Shown here piece by piece: positions 56,720 through 64,000 of a stretch of DNA of 64,000 nucleotides. Origin of the DNA: Chionis minor (lineage: Eukaryota; Chordata; Aves; Charadriiformes; Chionididae); contig VZSF01007905.1 of assembly GCA_013398295.1 (NCBI GenBank), positions 183,914-247,913 on the forward strand. The letters are read 5' to 3'. Every line of letters begins with the position of its first letter. Position 1 is the first letter of the stretch. A program made the translations under genes and the position numbers. The notes beneath the pieces were generated by a model. It made no database searches. It saw nothing but the letters and a program-made list of their open reading frames with translations, and was not told where the DNA came from.

Positions 56720-58636
56720 CTATCTTCTTAAAAAATTTATCAGAACTACAGGCCGAGCAGGAGTATTTCTAGAGTGCAAGAGTTTACGCATCACATACAG
56801 ACCGAGTACAATGGTTACAGTCTGGAGTGCTAAAATCAAACCGTGAAGGCACAAGAATAGCTGACAATAAGCAACTCTGGTGTTAAAATAGGGCTCGGCA
56901 CTCCTGCGGGCCGGCAGCTCATCCCACCAGACAAGACTAGTCAGATCTGTTCCTCTGACACTGTTGGTTTCTACTATGACACTGGGAGAAGTTTGGGTTG
57001 GAACACCTGAGAAATGAAACCTAGGCTGTCCAACATCTTCAACATGTGAATAGGTAAAATCTGCAAAAGGAACTGGTGTGGTGGTGCGCGTGCTGGTACG
57101 CATGTCAGACACCGCTGTCACAGAACTCTCCCAAGATGATGTTAAGTGCTCTGTCACGAGAGAAGTCGAAGTCTGGGAATAGGCTGAGCTGAACATCTGG
57201 TATGTAATGGCTGTGGTTGGCAGGCACTTCAGGTGATCATCTGTTAGAGCCACAAGAGAAATATTCTGTAGCGCCATCGGGCTGTCACACATGAGAGATG
57301 GCCCGTTTTTAACTATCTCCATGCTATTCCGGAGCCACTCTCGGAAGCCAAGAATTTGGCAATCACATTTCCATGGGTTGTCATTGAGGAAGACTTCTTG
57401 CAGCTCAGGTAAAGCAGTAAAGAAATCTCCAGGAAGAGACTGCAGCTTGGTACTATTAAGGTAAACTTTCTGGAGGTGCTTGAGATTATGGAAGAGGTTT
57501 CTAGGGAGAACCTCAAGCCTCGTATCAAAAAGAGAAATGTTCTGCAGTTTCTGAAGGCTCAGAAAGATGCCTTCTGGCAGACTGGAAATTTTATTTGTAT
57601 GCAGGGAAAGGCCCCGCAATTCATGCAGACCACTGAATACATTCTTAGGAAGAACACTAAGCTCTGGATTAAAACTTAGCACGAGAAGCTCCAAATTTGT
57701 CAAGTTACTGAACACAAAATCCGGTATTGTTGAGAGCTTTGTGTGATACAGCCACAGGCTACCAAGATGCCTCATTTCTCCAAACAATACTTCTGGGAGA
57801 GACTTCAGTGGGTTACTGTACAAGGTCAATTTAGACAGGTCAGGCAAATGCAGAAAGAGTCCAGGAGGCAAAAACTCAAGCTTGTTTCTGGAGAGCGTTA
57901 GGCTTCTCAGTTTATGAAGACAACAAAATGCATCAGGGGCGATGGACTGGATGTTATTGGAATGTAGGAAGAGTTCCAGCAGCTCCTTCAGGCTGTCAAA
58001 CACACCAGACTCTATTGAAGATAGTCTGTTAAAATACAACATCAGCTTCTCAAGCCTGGTTAATGTGCTAAATATATCTCTAGGCAGTGCTGCCAAACAA
58101 TTTCTTGACAAGTTCAGTACTTTCAGTTTGGCAAGTTTCTTCAGCACGCCACTAGGAAGTGCTGTTAGTTGGTTTTTGTTCAAGAAAAGCTCCTCCAAAC
58201 TAGTTACTTTGTCAAACAGATTTTCTTCTATGGATTTCAACCTGTTATTTTCAATGATCAGCTGCTGAAGCTGTACCATGTCATCAAACACTTCTGGAGG
58301 AAGTTGGACCAGCTTATTATCTAGCAGTTTGAGGGCTTTTAGCCTTCTCAAGCCTTTAAAAGCCATTGGTGCAATCAGAGAGATGTTGTTTGAAGACAAG
58401 ATAAGATGCTGCAGTTCGACCATCCTAGAAAAAACATCTTGCAAGTTTGTTACACTGGTGTCTGTTATGTGAATTTCTGTCATGTTACAAGGCAGATTTA
58501 ACGATTCCAGGTCTTTTATGTGGGGACCAGAGCAATGAATTGCACTTTTTGAAGAGCAGTTGCATTTCTCGGGACAAATAGATGCATCCAACTGGAAGAA
58601 AAGCTTGATCATCACTGACAAACGAAACATCAACAT
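56720..58636 (-). CDS. GP5: Platelet glycoprotein V (GP5), 638 aa
   Basis: GPV is the LRR subunit of the platelet/thrombocyte GPIb-IX-V von Willebrand factor receptor and a thrombin substrate in mammals. Residues 1-19 are a signal peptide and the LRRNT is CPEKCNC. About 14-15 LRRs run to ~420, with the GPV-like LPEVLFGEMRHLGSLWL. The LRRCT is 421-471 (NPWKCDCQILGFREWL). A Ser/Thr-rich stalk (~472-585) is followed by a membrane helix (~589-615) and a 23-residue basic tail. It is ~80 residues longer than human GP5 (560 aa), mainly in the stalk. The acceptor after CTCTCTTATCTCTTGTAACAG lies 26 nt before the ATG (exon start 58662). An in-frame Met9 is an alternative start. Codon use is AT-rich, unlike the neighbouring paralogues. 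Confidence 0.95.
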   Translation of the reverse strand: MLMFRLSVMIKLFFQLDASICPEKCNCSSKSAIHCSGPHIKDLESLNLPCNMTEIHITDTSVTNLQDVFSRMVELQHLILSSNNISLIAPMAFKGLRRLKALKLLDNKLVQLPPEVFDDMVQLQQLIIENNRLKSIEENLFDKVTSLEELFLNKNQLTALPSGVLKKLAKLKVLNLSRNCLAALPRDIFSTLTRLEKLMLYFNRLSSIESGVFDSLKELLELFLHSNNIQSIAPDAFCCLHKLRSLTLSRNKLEFLPPGLFLHLPDLSKLTLYSNPLKSLPEVLFGEMRHLGSLWLYHTKLSTIPDFVFSNLTNLELLVLSFNPELSVLPKNVFSGLHELRGLSLHTNKISSLPEGIFLSLQKLQNISLFDTRLEVLPRNLFHNLKHLQKVYLNSTKLQSLPGDFFTALPELQEVFLNDNPWKCDCQILGFREWLRNSMEIVKNGPSLMCDSPMALQNISLVALTDDHLKCLPTTAITYQMFSSAYSQTSTSLVTEHLTSSWESSVTAVSDMRTSTRTTTPVPFADFTYSHVEDVGQPRFHFSGVPTQTSPSVIVETNSVRGTDLTSLVWWDELPARRSAEPYFNTRVAYCQLFLCLHGLILALQTVTIVLGLYVMRKLLHSRNTPARPVVLINFLRR

Positions 58637-58659
58637 CCTTGTTGAAGTGCCAGAAACAT
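58630..58659 (-). other. GP5: Short upstream ORF overlapping the GP5 start
   Basis: The first ATG after the predicted acceptor (58659-58657) opens a 9-codon frame ending TGA at 58632-58630. It overlaps the GP5 ATG (58636) and touches Met3 in a TGATG arrangement. If this sequence is in the mRNA, it could lower initiation at Met1 and favour Met3 or Met9. Confidence 0.4.
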
Positions 58660-58662
58660 CAG

Positions 58663-61600
58663 CTGTTACAAGAGATAAGAGAGAGTCAGGATTTGATCAG
58701 ACGTAGTTAATAACTTAGCAGCCAACAAAGTTGTGTGAATATATCGTAAAACTTTCAAATGTGCAAAACTTCTCTTGGCTTGAAATCAAACTTCAAAATC
58801 TGTTATTGTTGACTGCAAATATTTGTAAGGTGCTCAGCTTACACTGAGAAGTACAGATAAAGCTCTTCTGTAAATCAAGTACTGCTTGTTTATATTTGTA
58901 CTAATCAAGTACAATAAAAGCACATGAAAATCATGATGAAACTCTAAGTAATCATAAGCAATGTGTTTATTTGAACAGAAAAGCATTATACTAAGTTAGA
59001 CAGAGAAAGTCTTTAAAAAAATAAATATCAAAAGGTCCTGCACCCACAATATTTTTTTAATTGTAAGTCACCTGAGGTCTAAAAATAAAGTTTAGCCTGC
59101 AAAAATAGATAAAGGCAGTAAAAAGGGTGTCTTCTATTTTAAGTGGCCAAAAGCAAAACAGCACACACTTCTGTTAAGTCGTCTCTCAGCATTTGCAAGC
59201 GATCACTTCTTGGAACAGCCCAAGAAGACACAAGAAGCAACGGGCGATTTTTGATGTAGCCTGAAGTAACACGTAAGAGCTCACGTAGCACAGGACAGTA
59301 GTGAGCCTCTGATAACCAGCGAGTCTCATTTCAACAGCTTAACACAATACTCACTTAACAGCTGTATTAAAAATGCAATGAAATAAGAGGAAAGAAATGC
59401 CATGAGGTTTGCTAGAAAACTGTACAAATAAACTTGGGTCTGCATGAAACATACCATGAAGCTGGAAAATTGTATAGATTTCCGAACAAAAAAAAAAGGA
59501 GCAGGAAGGGAATGGTTCTAACTATAATTGTAATATTTAAAACTGCAAGTCAAACAGAAATCCACAGTTTAGAAATACTTCCTTAGTGTAATCAACAAGT
59601 CCAAGTGTATCAGGAACTTGGAAGTCAAGCACCTGGTTGATCAGCAGAAGCTGGGACTGTTGAATTAGCTGGACAATTTCTGCAGATGTAACTGGAAGAG
59701 TGACACTGTGTTGGTCTTCAGCACCAAGAACACTGCGGGAGAGAGGACGACTCCATCCCAACACACCCTTTTTCCAGGGGCAAGGATGAAGCTCTCCCAT
59801 ACCAACCCCACAAACAGACATGGGTACAAACCCCATCACTTAAAAAGAAGTCAAGCAGAATAGCAGAGCTGCTGACATGCCTGGACTGCTGACAAGAGCA
59901 TACCACCACGGATCAAAAACAGCTGCTGCATCAAAACAAGGGAGGTCTTTTAAAAAAAAATAGTAATTCTTGGTTAGGTTCAGAGTACTGAAGACTGGTA
60001 AAATCCGAATCCCATCCTTGGGAAGGGAAGGACCATGGCATCTGGTGGTATCAACTACCAGCAACATGGTGCCACAAAGCAAGCTCTCACTGGGCTTACA
60101 GTTCAAAGAGCTGTAGAAAGTTACAAAAAAAGGCTGTAAGATTTCACCCTTCCAAAGGGCTTTTCCATGTGAAACAAGAATCATTCAGAGAATCTCGCCC
60201 CCCTAGTAATCCCCCCCACCCCAAACCCAACCATCTCCCATAAACCAGTCATGCCTTCACCTCAAACTCACAAGCCAGCCTGTCCCTGATCCCACCTCTC
60301 CCCACCTCACGGGGCCGGTGAGGAGCACATCCCCAGGCACCCAGGGCGAGCACCTCAGTGGACAGCCCGCGGCGCGCAGAGCGGGCAGCTGGTGAGCCGC
60401 TTGTGGGGGTGCCTGAGCACAACCCTCCACGCAGGACACAAACACACACACACATTTCTGTTTCAAGCCCCAACGGGCACCTCAACCTGCAGCAACTCAA
60501 CCCAAGACCACAGCAGAACACCGGATTCCGCGTGGGGAGAGAAATAAGGATCTAAAGAACCAAATGGAGGGGGGATAACCCTAAACCTCCAAACTGCTAT
60601 GCTACAGGCTGCAAATGCAGGTCCCTACGAGGACATGAGCATGGTCTGTAAAATAAGAAACAGGCCAACGCTAGACCGTAGGCTGGGGACGTCCGTTTTC
60701 CTGGTCTCATGACAAGAGGCACGAGAACATTCAATAAGACAAGGTCAGACACTCAGAAGTGCTCACAAACAAACAACGGAATGCTAGACATTCTTTGCAA
60801 GAGATTAAGGCCACAGGCATATAACCGGCACAGGAAGTGGATAATCCTGTGGATCTGAAACATCTACAGCTGCTAATGGTATTTTTTTAAGTAATAATTT
60901 AAACTTCCACAACTGAAGACTTTAATAGTAGAGAATACACTAAGATCAACACTTATACATCCCCAAGTATTAAAATTTTTCTCAAACGCTCGTGTGTGCA
61001 CCTGGCATTCCAGAAAGGACACCAGCCTGGCTGGTCATTTACTGTGTTCTGGTCTACAGCCTCTTTCCCTTTCTACCAGCCCAGGCAGAAAGGATGCCAG
61101 AAGCAATTAATGCTGTTAGTATATTAGAAGCCCCAAATCACTTTTGAACTTAGTTTCCTAGAATACTGAGCACACGTATCATTTACTACGCTGCTTAACT
61201 TTTTTACTTTCTTGCAAGTTTCTAAACTCATATGACCATGAAAAAGGAATTTTGAACTGTACCTTAGAAACTTATCTGCTTTTTAGAGGAACTTTCTAGG
61301 AGCATAGCAGGCAATCAGGCTTCACCATGATTCTGCACTTTAAATGGGAAGTAAAACTGCAAAACGCATCCTCCAGATAACGCTTTCACCCGTGTTTACG
61401 TAACTACTGTGAAAGGCCAAAGAATATTTTAAGCTTCAGAGCAGATTTTGCCTACATTCAGCTGTGTAAGCAGCCAGCTTCCATAGGCTGGCATGCAACT
61501 CCACAAGTACAATTTGAGACCACTCACAACACAGGAGAAAGTTCGAAGTCACACATGCAACAGCACAAAAAAATACTTGTATCTTCTTTGACAGCGATAT

Positions 61601-62580
61601 TAGAGTAGGTGCTTCAACCAACCCAATGCAAATCTGGCTAGAGTCGGAAATCTGTATTTCAACGTGAATTATTATCAGAAAGAAGTTTCCAGTCTTTTAG
61701 ACAGTTTCACCGCAGTCCGCTACACAGGTGCGTTAGGTTTTGAAGGAGTGGGGACATTTACTTCAAACAACCAAGTGATTGGGATGTACCTTCCCAAGGC
61801 TGCTCTGACTCTTCCTTTCTTGCAGGATTGGAGTCAAAGCAATTTGAGACAAGAATGAATCCACTCAACCCTTTGGCTGAGCAACCCAGGGTTGACCCAT
61901 TTGGCTTGTTTTTCCTCCAGGTCTTCTGCAGTCACGGGCCAACAAAGCCTAAAGCCTGAAAGGCTCTGACGAGAAAAAAGCTTTAAGTTTTCAAAATATT
62001 AGCTTGAAATTAAAAGATTCAGGTTCTGTAATGAAGTAACCAGGTATTTCAAACATCTTATCTTCAAGTTTAAAATAATGTGCTCTGTCAAAGGAATGTT
62101 TAAACAGAAGGTGAGCCACAGGATGGAAAAGATGTTTTCATTTCTGCGTGATTTTTTCTGAAGATGATTGCAACAACAGTGCCAGCTCATAACCAGGAAT
62201 GCTTGCCCAATCCTTCCAAGACAATGCCTCCCCCACGTCAAAGAACAGAAGGAACACCTGGATAACCGAAGGTGGAAACAAGCTGCTATCACATGTACAA
62301 GGTCTGGCTTTAAAATGGCTCTCATAAGCCTCCAGGTAAAAGTACAGTCAATATTCTCCTACTGCAGAACAGCAGCGCTATCATATGCACTGCTAACACG
62401 TGGTGTGCGTACTTCTCCTCCTCCTTCTTCAGAAATACAGAGGCACTGAACAGGATACCCATGACACCAGTGGGAGTAAGCCTGTATTCATCAATAAAGC
62501 TTTGGATCTAACTGTATAAAGAGTAATTAAAAACAATTTCATAAAACTAATGAAAAGAGTTAAAATATCTGTTCATTTTA
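58663..62580. other. GP5 upstream region
   Basis: AT-rich DNA expected to hold the GP5 intron, first exon and promoter, which I could not place. A GC-richer CpG-bearing patch at 60250-60560 could be a promoter. One exon-like frame lies at 59537-59732 (listed separately). A plus-strand AATAAA occurs near 62493. A short (CA)n lies near 60440. Confidence 0.4.
59537..59732 (-). other. Exon-like open frame with strong splice acceptor
   Basis: On the - strand CCTCTCTCCCGCAG precedes an open frame of ~64 codons with helical, non-repetitive composition (for example SAEIVQLIQQSQLLLINQVL), ending in TAA at 59539-59537. I recognise no family. It could be a terminal exon, an untranslated GP5 exon, a decayed retrocopy or chance. 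Confidence 0.2.
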
Positions 62581-62582
62581 AT

Positions 62583-64000
62583 TTTATTTTCAAAGAGCTT
62601 CAGTCACAAAAATGATTTACAATTCTATTTACAATTCTATTGTACAGTTATTTATGTATGCCTCTTGACAACAGGGTACCATTCTGGAGCAGCAATACAT
62701 ATTTTAAATACAAAGATGTAGTATCATTTCAGATTTAGAAATAAAAAGGAAGCTGAGCTTCTAGAGAGCGTTGTAATGACGAACCTCTTAATCTGTGTTA
62801 GGCTTGAGGAATTCATGGCAAACTGAGTAGTTTCTGGTTCACATAATTATCAAACAAGCTACAGTTTGTTGAAAATAGCTTTAAAAACCTGAAGCTTTAC
62901 TGTATAAAATCAACATATTCAAGACTCTAAAAATTGTCACAGCTTTCCCTTAGACATACAAAAACCTAAGTTTACAATTTAGAATTTCATGGGAGAAATC
63001 CTACAAAACTTTAGCTCTCTCATTTTGTGATGACCAACATAAGCATTAAAAATTTGCAGCATAAAAAGGACTCCACATCTGCTTAGTATTATACTGTATA
63101 CACATATACAGTACAGGATTATTTACCCAATTTGGAATGACTGTTCAGCACAACCTTCATGAAGAAAGAAAAAATAAATAGAATTTTAAATCCAACAACT
63201 TTTAGAAAGTGCAACAGTAAGAGTTTCCAATTTAAAGTTACAATGAATATGGACAGTCAGTTCTGTGGGTGTTTTAGCCGCTTCTACTCAAGCATTATTC
63301 GCAGCATTTTCTTTACAGTAGATTTAGTTCTATAGTACATGAAACTAGAGTTACTGCTAATTAAATCTGAAGGGAAGAGGAAAAAAAAACCACTTTAAAA
63401 ATAACCCTGAGGGATATACAATTTAATGATCTTGCAATTTATTTCTAAAAAGTAACATTTATTATTTAGCAATTGCTCTTCTGGGTAGACCAGTCCTTTA
63501 AGTATGTGCATAAATAATATTTAAAAATCAGTAATATTTACAAATCCTAATACATCAAAGTAAAATACGTACAAATTAAAGTCTGCATACACAAATAATT
63601 TAATAATAAATCAAACTCCCCAACATAAGGCCAAAATATACAGCAGGAAGAAAATGTCTACCAAGTATCTAGTGGAGATCACTAAATTGGTCTGTTCACC
63701 GGAATTTAGACTTCCAAGATGAACATTAGAAGAGATTCTTTTCACTACAAACTGAATTTCATCTTACTTCAAAGCAGAAACTGAATATGCTAGTGCAGAT
63801 CTAGTTTGCTGCATTTCTGAAAACCAGAAAAACTAAACTGCTCAAAATGAGAAAAATTATAGGTGGCCAAACTCAGCTCTTGGGCAGGAAGGCATAAATC
63901 CCAATAATCGCAGAAGATGCAAAAGCTTATTTTGTGGCTGAACTTGCAACAACAAGAAGGATTCTCAGAAAAGCAGATTTATTATTCTTGACTAAGCGTC
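62583..64000 (-). other. Probable 3' UTR of the next - strand gene (ATP13A3 by synteny)
   Basis: The last ~1.4 kb is very AT-rich, has no open frame, and holds many ATTTA-type and TATA-like stretches typical of long vertebrate 3' UTRs. TTTATT near 62583-62588 gives AATAAA on the - strand. In mammals ATP13A3 ends just beyond GP5 on the same strand. The assignment rests on synteny and composition; no ATP13A3 codon is visible. Confidence 0.4.

Noticed and set aside
62168..62449. 93-codon + strand frame near the right end
   Set aside because: Chance frame with no recognisable protein feature, and both strands are open there.

Overview
The window is vertebrate nuclear DNA and almost certainly avian. 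It carries a CR1 LINE 3' fragment in the usual bird form, few other repeats, short GC-rich intergenic spacing and split genes. Gene order matches human 3q29 (HES1 - CPN2 - LRRC15 - GP5, with ATP13A3 next). HES1 is on the + strand and all the leucine-rich-repeat (LRR) genes are on the - strand, but the interval is compressed to about 57 kb.

Layout. (1) 1-1.2 kb: end of intron 3, last coding exon and 3' UTR of HES1, a Notch-effector bHLH-Orange repressor ending in WRPW. (2) 1.2-30.4 kb: gene-free flank with GC-rich spacer and AT-richer islands that look like conserved non-coding elements. Two blocks here are copies of each other. A ~230-bp element at 11.86 kb recurs at 25.09 kb with a 101-bp identical core, and a diverged ~180-bp element follows each copy in the same order (12.77 and 26.45 kb). 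(3) 30.37-30.66 kb: CR1 fragment. (4) 31.4-36.5 kb, - strand: an extra LRR gene that I cannot name. It combines a CPN2-like LRR ectodomain, a mucin stalk of 28 thirteen-residue repeats, one membrane segment and a short tail. (5) 37.84-38.83 kb: purine/pyrimidine-alternating minisatellite. (6) 39.5-41.15 kb: CPN2. (7) 44.8-47.95 kb: LRRC15, including a TATA promoter and first exon. (8) 48-56 kb: intergenic, with a GC-to-AT composition change near 54.8 kb. (9) 56.2-58.66 kb: GP5. (10) 58.7-64 kb: AT-rich; the last ~1.4 kb is probably the 3' UTR of a - strand gene, ATP13A3 by synteny.

The four LRR genes form a tandem paralogous cluster with a common structure: the whole protein lies on one exon and a splice acceptor sits 4-26 nt before the ATG. 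Their known products act in plasma (CPN2, carboxypeptidase N scaffold), on stromal and epithelial cells (LRRC15) and on platelets/thrombocytes (GP5). The unnamed gene resembles platelet GPIb-alpha in its LRR + 13-residue mucin repeat + membrane-segment design, yet it sits beside CPN2 and is most like it in sequence. The two main leads are this gene and the duplicated non-coding blocks beside HES1. All family assignments come from reading the translations; no database search was run.
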